The translations under genes were made by a program, and so were the position numbers. From contig OW051496.1 of NCBI GenBank assembly GCA_932521035.1, positions 2,542,001 to 2,606,000 on the forward strand: DNA of 64,000 nucleotides, written 5' to 3'. The notes under the pieces are model-generated. The model was not told the origin of the DNA. It saw only the letters and a list, made by a program, of their open reading frames with translations, and did no database searches. Source of the stretch: Oscheius dolichura. Its lineage: Eukaryota > Nematoda > Chromadorea > Rhabditida > Rhabditidae. This document shows, one piece after another, positions 55,766 to 64,000 of the stretch (positions are counted from its first letter, which is position 1; every line of letters begins with the position of its first letter).

Positions 55766-56533
55766 ATGGAATTCTATGTTCTTATCAATTTGCTAACATT
55801 CGGGATCTATTGCTTCGTCTACTTTCCTGTTTGCCTTAGGAACATACAGGTCAGTCGTGAATTTCTCAGTTTTGGCGTCGCTTTAGCATGATACTTACGA
55901 AACCTAACGAAAAGTTGCAGCAGGAACTATCGGTTAGGGGTTGGAACTAGGCGCATTTGCTGCAGTTTTTGACGCCGATTACAAATCAGCCAAAAATTTG
56001 GGGACCTTGCTTTTCGCGAGTAATGGCGGTTTTAATTTGGCGCGTTGTCAAATGGCCTAGTGGTGGAGTGGCGCGCGCCAGTAGAAAGGTCGCGGAAGTC
56101 AATTACAATCTTTTGAGGATAATATTTTCTTTTTTAGGATCTAGATCTTCTTCCCGATACTTTACATGCCAAACTCATCCTTTTGCTTAGTGGATATTTC
56201 GTATTTGACGTTCTTATTCACCTGCCACGTGGAATATTTTTTATTTACCGTCAGCAACAGCTTTTGGAGGGACTCGGCCCGGGGCACTTGTTCTACACCT
56301 TGTTCATGAGCGCCCTTCCGCTTCTTCTTAACATGGTTAAACATTATTTCGATAAAAGATTCTCTGTTCCCCAAGAAGAGATCGACAGGAGGAATGAAGA
56401 AATTAGAAATCGTGAAGCTCAAATTAGGGCACTCAGAGTACAATTAAATAATCTCCAGATTCGCCAGCAGCCGGCTCTCGGAGCCAAAATATTCCATTTC
56501 TACAACAGTTATCCATTATTCCTTGAAAATTGA
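55766..56533 (+). CDS. TM / coiled-coil protein, paralog 1
   Basis: Exons 55766-55849 and 56138-56533 (159 residues) are joined by a canonical gtcagt...tttttag intron. The protein has an N-terminal hydrophobic segment (MEFYVLINLLTFGIYCFVYF), a second (LILLLSGYFVFDVLIHL) and a third (LFYTLFMSALPLLLNM), then an amphipathic helix with heptads (VPQEEIDRRNEEIRNREAQI) predicted to form a coiled coil, ending near QQPALGA plus a short tail. No family is recognised. The intron holds a degenerate tRNA-like stretch (56052-56098). Paralog 2 is at 63278. Confidence 0.72.
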
Positions 56534-56924
56534 AAATAAAGTCCACCCTTCTTTGATATTTCTTATTTCACCATGTAGTTTTGTTTTGAACTCCACAAAA
56601 AGAGTTGCTCATTGTCTTTTACAGCTAACCACTTCCCAGGTCCGTCTTCTCCGCCTGCTTCTTATCAGTTCTTATCAGTTTGGGCTGTTGGCGTTGAGAC
56701 GACCACTCTTTCGCTCAAATCTCTTCCGTAAAATTATTAGCTAACTGTAATAGTCTGCATTCTTGGATCCGGAAAAGATATACCGTAATCTTTTTGCCTT
56801 GAAACTATTGAAGCATCCAGTCTTATTATTAGCACTTATTCTTTTTTACTCAATTTCAGTGAAAGCTTCTGTTTTGCTTTTAGAGATTTGTCTCACCCTC
56901 CTTGACCATTAGAACCGCCTCTCT
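56534..56924. other. Intergenic
   Basis: Contains a short direct repeat (cttatcagttcttatcagtt, 56658-56678) and no gene. The GATA/TCAATA pair of A-E is not seen upstream of K. Confidence 0.5.
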
Positions 56925-58248
56925 ATGGGAACTGTTCTCTCCTCCGTGAAATACACACCTGATGGTAGAGTTCTGCTTCCTCTTCTGTTAGTAATATTAC
57001 TTTTAGGTGTGCCTTACCACAGATTGAATGATTTTCAAGATTTACAAAGACTGGATGGTGGAGGATGCAGTACAGTTTATACGGGATACGATGTAACACG
57101 ATTTACCAGAAGAAGACGGTGAGGATTTCCATTCGAAGGCATCTCTCTTTTTATGACTGTGGCTGTGAAAGTGTTCAACCAGTTGGATGTCTATGCTGAA
57201 AGGGAAATTGAAATATTGAAAACGGTACGCGTCTCCTCGTGTCTTTCATAAGTTTCCCATTTCAGCACTCTCATCCACACATTGTCGAGTTATTCGGAGT
57301 AATTTGGGATGGAGCGACGAAAGATATAGACGGAACTACAAAGATGCCGCTTTGTTCCGGATACGTGATGGAATATATGGAACTCGGCAGTCTTCATAAA
57401 GGTTATCCTTGATTTATTTATATTTCAAAGGATGTCAACAGAAATACACGATGTATCCAAACAATATGACATGAAGTTAATCACCGTATGGATCTATCAA
57501 ATTGGCTCCGGAATACAATTCCTTCATGAAAACCACATAATTCATAGAGATATCAAACCAGAAAAGTTAACATTTTCTCCAATTTTATATGGATTTATTC
57601 AGCATTCTCTTAGCCGCGCGAGATCATTTGAAATTGGCAGATTTCGGACGAGCTAGAAATGTTTCTGGTGACAGAATTACATCGTAACTATCTCTCCTTC
57701 TCTCTTTCTACGGCCTAATTTTACAGGGATGTTGGTACGCAATACTATAGGGCGCCAGAAGTACTCACTTCAAGTAATTACGACGAACGGGCCGATGTAT
57801 TTTCCTTTGGAGTGACGATTTGGGAAATATTCCACAGAAAGTTAGCCCATTTCATTCTAGTAATCGTATGAATGTTAGACGCCCATGGGAATATTTAAAG
57901 AAGGACAGCAAGGGAAATGTTGGAAAAGAACCGATAATAGATTCTGCTGCAATGGAAGGGGAATTATCCAGTCTCGTGGAAAGGTTAGTAGTGTACTGAT
58001 TGAAAAAAAAAGTATTCCATTTAGATGCTGGCGAGAGCCGTCAACTAGGCCGTCAATTGAAGAAATCACTGCATTCGAACCAATTAACCCCACGGTGTGT
58101 GTTGTCTTTATTAAACTTATAAGTATATCTTAGATCAACATGTAAATCATCATGTACATAATGCTCGTTTCAGATTGTAATAGAGAAAGAGGGGCCGATC
58201 GATGAGACTGTAGTAGTCAATAGAAGTGCAAGCACTTGGGATACCTTT
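56925..58248 (+). CDS. Protein kinase K (family kinase, no Kelch)
   Basis: ATG 56925 begins MGTVLSSVKYTPDG, then VPYHRLNDF and the loop DGGGCSTVYTG. Further motifs: VAVKVF, REIEIL, HRDIKPEN, ADFGRAR, APEV, and CWREPSTRPS in the C lobe, ending STWDTF at a gtaagt donor. The exon plan matches A-E, so it is a divergent family member. Two oddities: the acceptor before VAVKVF reads ttttat instead of the ttttag found in L, so splicing is doubtful; and a 42-bp intron (56965-57006) is open and in frame, encoding a hydrophobic LLPLLLVILLLG if retained. It may splice on into L to make one double-kinase protein. Confidence 0.62.
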
Positions 58249-58322
58249 GTAAGTAGACATTTTACTTGTTAGTTATTGGGTGCCCCTGGGGGGTAGGCCT
58301 CGGCCCGAACGGAATTTTTCGT

Positions 58323-59670
58323 ATGGGCGCCATACCACAACAATCGCCTATTATCGTATTTCAGACCGCCTATCTGAGACGTGTTCTCTCCTCCGTGAAA
58401 TACACACCTGATGGTAGAGTTCTGCTTCCTCTTCTGTTAGTAATATTACTTTTAGGTGTGCCTTACCACAGATTGAATGATTTTAAAGATTTACAATGGC
58501 TGGATAGTGGAGGATACGGTACAGTTTTTAAGGGATACGATGTAACACGAATAACCAGAAGAAGACGGTGAGTATGCTAATTCATACAAATATCCCTTTT
58601 TAGGATGGTGGCTGTGAAAGTGTTCGTCCACGTGAATGTCTATGCTGAAAGGGAAATTGAAATATTGAAAACGGTACGCGTCGCCTCGTGTCTTTCATAA
58701 GTTTCCCGCTTCAGCACTCTCATCCACACATTGTCGAGTTATTCGGAGTAATTTGGGATGAAAATGTGTATAGAGTCAAAGGCAGTTCTATTGAAAAGCC
58801 AATATATACGGGATACGTGATGGAATATATGGAACTCGGCAGTCTTCATAACGGTTATCCTTTATTTATTTAAATTTCAAAGGATGTCAACAGAAATACA
58901 CGATGTCTCCAAACAATATGATTTGAAATTAATCGTCTTGTGGATCCAGCAAATTGGCTCCGGTCTACAATATCTACATGAACACGAAATACTTCACAGA
59001 GACGTCAAGCCCAAAAAGTAGATATTTCCTTTGTTTATTACTATTCGTTTTTAGCATCCTTTTAGCAACAAGAACTCATTTAAAGCTGGCTGATTTTGGC
59101 CTGGCTAGGAATATTTCTCATCAAAATACATATACTACTGGGTAACTGACTACTTCCTTCCTAATAAACTTTGTTATTCCAGTCATAAAGGCACCGACCC
59201 CTATATGGCCCCGGAAATAGTGGGAACAGAAAAGGATTATGGAGCCCCGGCTGATGTCTATTCATTTGGAGTAACAATATGGGAAATTATATGCCGGAAG
59301 TCGGTTGATTTTATTTGATCAGTGTACAATATAAAAGTAGGCACCCATCGAAACATTCAACAACAAATGGTTGTATAGAACTGCCTATAGATCCTGATAA
59401 AATGAGCGAGGATTCGTGGAATTTTGTGAAAAGGTTGGTGTAGAAATATGAAGTTTGGGGCTGAAAAGGCCTACAAAATTAACGTTATTTCGTTTTCTTT
59501 GTTTGTTGGACAATTCTATTAAAATATTTTTAAGATGCTGGCAAAGAAACAGTTCTGATAGGCCCTCGGTTGAGGAAATCATTGCCTTTGCAGCAACATT
59601 CGAACAGACGGTAGGTGAAAATTTGAGGGTTAGAAGATGGGCTCCGCGTTTTTTAGATTTAGAAAACTAG
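58323..59670 (+). CDS. Protein kinase L (tandem copy of K)
   Basis: Near-identical to K in its first exons, including the 42-bp in-frame intron (58414-58455), then diverging. Motifs: DSGGYGTVFKG, VAVKVF with an intact ttttag acceptor, REIEIL, ILHRDVKPKN, ADFGLAR, APEI, GVTIWEI and CWQRNSSDRPS. All catalytic residues are present. It can start at ATG 58323, or its exon at 58365 (tttcag) can join in phase 0 to the last K exon. After FEQT the next in-phase exon of A-E type hits a stop, so no propeller follows; read-through gives a short tail ending FLDLEN. Confidence 0.68.
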
Positions 59671-59709
59671 CCGGTTGGGGGACATATTTGTAACATCTGG
59701 AATGAACAG

Positions 59710-60684
59710 TTTGCAACATAAATGAGGAAAACGTCTGCCAAATTGGTATCGGACCCGACAGCCCCGACTTGCCGTATCAACCAACAACCCTATGTGGAAC
59801 AACGGAGCCTGCTCTTACCACTACTGCCGAGCCAAATGGGCCATGGCCCAGTAAGTAGCTGAATAATGCTCCACAATATATTTGTTTCAGCTGGTCGTTG
59901 TCTGCTCTCCGGCTACACACTGAATCGTGATACCTGCAAATGCTATAAGGGAACGGTATGTAGTAAAAGTCTGCTATGTCTCTGGTGTCCGTGCCTTTTC
60001 GAAGTTGCTACATTTCCAATGTTTAATACCGGCTGATAGAGAATTTTCTGCTCCTTTAGACGATAGGAGAATGGAGAATTCTCCATTACGCGTGCTTGAT
60101 TGAAAATTTGAATCCGAATTTTCCATTTTTAACAAAATCTTTCTCACTTTTTATCCCGTGGTGCCATTTCAATTCTGACTTTTGGAGTAAGTAGAACACT
60201 CTATGCGCTACCGTTAGACATAAATTTTGTTTGCGGGGGCCGAGGTGAAATATCCTTCCGGAGCTGAGGAAGCGGGGCCATGAACTTACAATAAAATGAT
60301 CAATTTTTGTTCAGTAAAGCGGGCTAATCTTTTATCTTCCAGTTCGATCCGAATCAGCTTCGGACATTCAACGAGTCAGCGGCATTCTGTGCCCGGGAAC
60401 GGTCTACCCTGCCTATTATTATGGATCAAGCTGACCAAGACTTTATCAAGACTCATATAGAAATAAGCTGGTTGTATTAGGAGGTGATGATGGAAGAATG
60501 GACTACCACAGTTCTAGAATTGGATCCACTGGAGAAAAATGGACAGTGGAAAGAGTTGTCGCCCTTATCCGCCCATATATTTCATTCTGTCGGAGTTGTT
60601 CTTGGCCGAGAAATCTTTGCAATTGGCTTTTACGATATCAAACATAGTCTCACCAGTGTGCATATATTTGACGGAATCAATTAG
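59710..60684 (+). pseudogene. C-type lectin fragment fused to Kelch fragment
   Basis: Exons 59710-59848, 59891-59955 and 60343-60480 join in frame. They encode a Thr-rich stretch (TTEPALTTTAEPNGPWP) like the stalk of the 2.2-3.8 kb lectin gene, then the first half of a C-type lectin domain (GRCLLSGYTLNRDTC, KCYKGT, FNESAAFCARERSTLPII). At about 60465 it switches to Kelch sequence: NKLVVLGGDDG in another frame, then LELDPLEKNGQWKEL and EIFAIG. The switch puts a TAG at 60478 and the Kelch part has its own frameshift. A chimeric relic of two local families. Confidence 0.72.
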
Positions 60685-61507
60685 AGCCTACAAAAAGGGA
60701 ACAATACTGGTTCAGTAAAAATATAACCAAATCACGGCTACCGGTTAGGATAGACAGCTCTCAGTCTTTTACTTTGATTTTTCCTTTTTATTTATAATCT
60801 ACGAGGGGGGCTGCCGCCCCCCTCGACCCCCCGCCCAGGCCCGTCATATCAGTATGCTCTTATTCATGGGAAGAAGCCTGTTTGAAATGCTTACATCTAC
60901 ATCGTATTCTACTTTTCCCCAGTTTCATTCTTTTCAACTTACGAGGGGGGCTGCCCCCGGACGGCGGACGGTGGACGGAAAAGACGGGTTTACCCCCGGA
61001 ATAAGTAGAATCGATTTAGTTCTTTGCTGATGGGTTGGACCCTATGAATGAAATTTGGATGAACTGTACGGGCTTTTTTTAGTGACATGAATGAAATAAA
61101 GGCGTTGTTGTGGAAGAGAAACTTTCAAACCCCCGCAAGACTTCATCAATTCCTTGCCCAAACTCGAATTCTTCGTTTTCCATAATCGATCTACGAGAAA
61201 CAAATAAGGATTTTGCTAACAAATAATAAAGGTAAGTGGAAACCTTGTGAAATTTATCACATTGATAGATTTTAGGGCAGCTGACTATGGATAAAGCGAA
61301 AATCCAAGGAATGAGACTTTTGATCGGAGTTGTGTTTAGATTTTTGCTAGTTTTAGCTTCAGAATATAAATTTAGGCCATTGAATTTGCTACTGACAGAA
61401 AATAATATTCTTTTCAAGGAAACAAGATAGAAAATTGATAAAAGACCAAATTTTTCAATTTCCACAACTAGACAAGTTGCCCATAATATTTCGTATCACC
61501 TTCTCAA
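60685..61507. other. Intergenic
   Basis: Contains a perfect 10-bp GC hairpin at 60802-60825 (cgaggggggc / gcccccctcg) and a partial second copy near 60942. A minus-strand frame of 128 codons at 61079-61465 has no recognisable motif. Confidence 0.45.
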
Positions 61508-61597
61508 CTATTCATAGTTCATCGCAAACTTTAAAATGTCGGCAATCTTTTGGGTTATGATGTCGACGATTCCCGGCACACCGATGTCATTGGCTCC
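61508..61597 (-). CDS. Possible C-terminal exon, unknown
   Basis: A 90-bp minus-strand exon follows a perfect gtttcag and reads GANDIGVPGIVDIITQKIAD then LKFAMNYE and stop. No upstream partner was found. It may be a relic or the end of a gene whose other exons I did not recognise. Confidence 0.35.
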   Translation of the reverse strand, partial: GANDIGVPGIVDIITQKIADILKFAMNYE

Positions 61598-63277
61598 CTG
61601 AAACATGAATTATTGAAGGTCAAAATGGTTTTCCGAGGTTGCCGCGCATCCGTTTTCCTGCGGATTTCTATGAAAATTGGCACCAAGGGGTAATCGTGTA
61701 CGAGGAACACGATGGGAAGTCAGATTTTTAAAATATCTTAACCGAAACTCGCTGCGCGCCCAACCCGCTGAAACTGTTTGTTGCTATAACTCAAAAAGTT
61801 ACCGGTGAAACCTATTTTCTCTTTGCGGATTCGTAATCAGCGTCGAAAACTGAGTCTAGCCAACTAATTTATATTTCTCTAGGCTGAATATGGTCCCCAA
61901 CTTTTCGTTACGTTTTTTACCTTGGCTAAAACTAAATAGCCTAACTAAATATCATCCCCACAAGAGCTAGCAGATCTTCTCCCCATCCCGCTTTATAAAG
62001 CCCGACCCTGGAGACCGATAGGTACCGGCCCTTGGTCGCGAGCACAAGTAGACCCGCGAAGCTTCTCTTCCTCTTATCAGGAGGCGTCATAAGTCAGTGC
62101 AATCTAGCCGTACGCTTTGAGCTTGTGCTCATCATTTTTCTTCAGACATTTCCCAAACTAGCTTGCTTTGAGCAAATAAAATTAAGATGCAGTGTCTGTA
62201 AGATTCGAGCGACCCGCGAGGGGCAGTGCGGTGGTGGATCTCAGAATGACTTTTACCCTAGTCTATCTTGCTCCATTTTTCACGCTGATCATCCTAATGA
62301 AAATTCTTGAAAATGTGTTTTCGGGGGCCAAATTTCTCATTTAAAATTTCAATGCCGCAAAAATTAACTTTTTAATTTTCTATTGGACCACCATATATTA
62401 ATAGCTTATTAGAACCGTCTCGACGAGCTGAGTCTAGTGGTGCAAGAAGCATTTTGATTTGGCTTGATTTTAGTGGAGAAAAGCGCTATTTTGTGCACAA
62501 ATCTGCTATTTTTTGAAGAAAACATGGATTTTCGACATAAAAATCGAAATAACATAGTTTACCATGCCAATATTTGAAATCCTTGCCATTTTTTAGTCTA
62601 GGGGCATCAATAAAAATAATGGAAAAGTGGAGACCTAAAAACACTACAGAGCTCGCAAGGTACACTGTTCTTCCCAAAATTGTCATTTTTGGCCCATTCC
62701 TTTTGTTCAAAGTTTCCACACCTAGAACTTTTTGTATGATGTTAAAAGATGTCATTTTACCAATATTACAACCTTAGAAAAAACGGGCAAGTAACTGGAT
62801 AACAGGGGCAATATCACCCAATCAAATGCTGAGCTTTGCTGAGGAACCACGTACTTTTGTTGAGTCCCCCGTTGTCATGAGGAAGTTTTGCTTATTGCTA
62901 TTCACAATCACAGAAAAAGAACTTTGACTTCTGCTCTGTTGATAACCCGTATTCCGATGAGATGAGTGATATTCTTTTTGCAAAATGATGGGAACTAACG
63001 TCTATGTAGGAAACTAAAGTTATTCAATCAGGAGCACACTATAAACTGAGGAAAACGATGAAATCCGTAATAATATGATTTACCATCAAGGGGCGACTGA
63101 AAGTCCGCGGACTCTGAGTACTCTTTTTAGGGGGCGCGTCCGGTTTCTCGAGCCTTACAAAAACTGGCTCTTAATAGAGAAATAATAAAGTTACAAACAA
63201 TGGCATTCCACTGACTTATAAAAACGAGAACAACTTCGGAAATATCTCATGTAAAACTCTCTTTACAGTCCAAAAAA
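61598..63277. other. Intergenic, duplicated with 55.5 kb region
   Basis: 61993-62100 repeats the block at 55535-55625, and 63175-63276 repeats the 5' flank of the TM/coiled-coil gene (tagagaaataataaagttac). Between them about 1 kb shows no gene. Confidence 0.55.
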
Positions 63278-63883
63278 ATGGAGTTCTATCTTCGTATCAA
63301 TTGGTTCGCCTTCGGGGTCTATTGTTTCATCTACTTTCCGGTTTGGCTTAAGAAAATACAGGTAAATCTTTTTAATTTTTTGCTATAGGCGCTATTCCCA
63401 ATGGCTATTCCTCGGGAAAACCTCTCCGCTACGGGACCAGGAAGCGTTCAAACCTGGTCCCGTAGCGGAGACGTTCCATCAAATTTAATCCGTGAAATAT
63501 CCGTTAGAAATGGATTATAATATTTTCCTTTTTCGGATCTGGATCTTATTCCCCGTACGCTTTTCGCCGAGTGTATCTTCTTCGTCAATGGATACCTATT
63601 ATTTGGCTTTGTCATCAACCTGCCACATGAAATACTTGTTGTTTACCATCAGCAGCAGTTTTTGAAGAAATCCGTCCCGTGGTACTTCTTCTATCCGGTA
63701 CTCACAAAAGTGGCACCGACTCTCAGTATAATGCTTCATCATTATCTGGACAAATTCAAGGCTCCCCAAGAAGAGATCGACCGAATGGAGCAGGAAATTA
63801 GGAATCGTGAAGCTCAACTCAGGGCACTCAGAGTACAAATAAATAATCTACAGATTCGCCAGCAGCCGGCTATCGGAGCCTAA
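63278..63883 (+). CDS. TM / coiled-coil protein, paralog 2 (splice site damaged)
   Basis: Exon 1 (63278-63361) encodes MEFYLRINWFAFGVYCFIYF. The second exon would start at 63536 and encode DLDLIPRTLFAECIF, hydrophobic segments, and the same heptad helix (APQEEIDRMEQEIRNREAQL), ending QQPAIGA, about 143 residues. The position equivalent to the acceptor AG of paralog 1 reads CG (63534-63535), and the nearest upstream AG (63505-63506) gives the wrong frame. A MITE lies in the intron just before it. Either an unusual acceptor is used or the gene is inactivated recently, since the rest of the frame is open. Confidence 0.58.
63409..63516. mobile_element. MITE with 18-bp perfect hairpin
   Basis: ctccgctacgggaccagg and its exact complement cctggtcccgtagcggag are separated by 11 bases; the outer right end ccgttagaaatgg matches the element in gene H. 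It lies in the intron of paralog 2. Confidence 0.75.
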
Positions 63884-64000
63884 ATATTACCGTTTTTGCA
63901 ACAGTTATCCATTGTATTACCCAGCCAGTATTTTTTTACACTTGAAAGTTTCCCCTTCTTTGATATTGTCCTTCTCTCGAATACTTCCGAATAAGCTGCC

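Noticed and set aside
61079-61465. 128-codon minus-strand frame
   Set aside because: Hydrophobic start but low complexity, no motif, and no conservation visible in the window; kept only as a note.

Overview
The window is eukaryotic and almost certainly from a nematode. Genes are split by very short introns (often 38-60 bp) with gtaag/gtgag donors and tttcag acceptors, intergenic distances are small, small DNA transposons and MITEs are abundant, and a minus-strand gene at 45.6-48.1 kb reads through five phase-0 exons as a nematode-type serpentine chemoreceptor. Other families also fit: EB-like cysteine-rich repeats, mucin/C-type lectin proteins and a MATH domain. I cannot name the species.

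The centrepiece is a tandem family of genes joining a cytosolic TKL-like protein kinase domain to a Kelch beta-propeller. Five complete head-to-tail copies (called A-E here) fill 4.2-17.1 kb. Each starts with a tiny first exon (about 3 codons), has the same exon plan, and is preceded by the same promoter pair: a CTTATCT box (a GATA-factor site on the reverse strand), then a TCAATA box 9-12 bp on, 44-56 bp before the ATG. Relatives lie further on. F (30.0 kb) is a Kelch fragment. G (30.6-32.8 kb) has a coiled coil in place of the kinase. H (33.9-37.0 kb) has a MATH domain spliced onto kinase-Kelch but is broken. I (40.7-42.4 kb) is a G-like gene inside a transposon. J (43.3-44.7 kb) is decayed. 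K and L (56.9-59.7 kb) are two kinase domains in tandem without a propeller, followed by a lectin/Kelch chimeric remnant. Kinase active sites differ: A has GFG for DFG, D has HGD for HRD, J has HRH. A and B end in CaaX-like tetrapeptides, so a membrane-anchored, partly pseudokinase, substrate-binding scaffold family is a reasonable inference.

Layout: 0-1.7 kb, 3' part of a Cys-rich EB-like gene; 2.2-3.8 kb (minus), mucin plus C-type lectin gene; 4.2-17.1 kb, kinase-Kelch array; 17.3-24.4 kb, repeats (TIR elements, two long palindromes), no convincing gene; 25.0-28.6 kb, small genes of unknown family on both strands; 30-37 kb, Kelch-family members F, G, H; 37.7-42.7 kb, a 5-kb hAT element with 17-bp TIRs and an 8-bp target duplication, carrying gene I and copies of sequence from 26.8-32.8 kb; 43.3-44.7 kb, J; 45.6-48.1 kb, chemoreceptor; 48-52 kb, repeats; 52.3-54.7 kb, a four-TM protein gene with nested transposons in an intron; 54.8-56.5 kb and 63.3-63.9 kb, small genes including a duplicated TM/coiled-coil pair; 56.9-60.7 kb, kinases K and L and chimeric remnants.

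The most notable points are the kinase-Kelch architecture and its swaps of N-terminal modules (kinase, MATH-kinase, coiled coil), and the capture of an apparently intact Kelch gene by a hAT transposon. Gene models were made by hand from splice signals and reading-frame continuity; no database search was possible.
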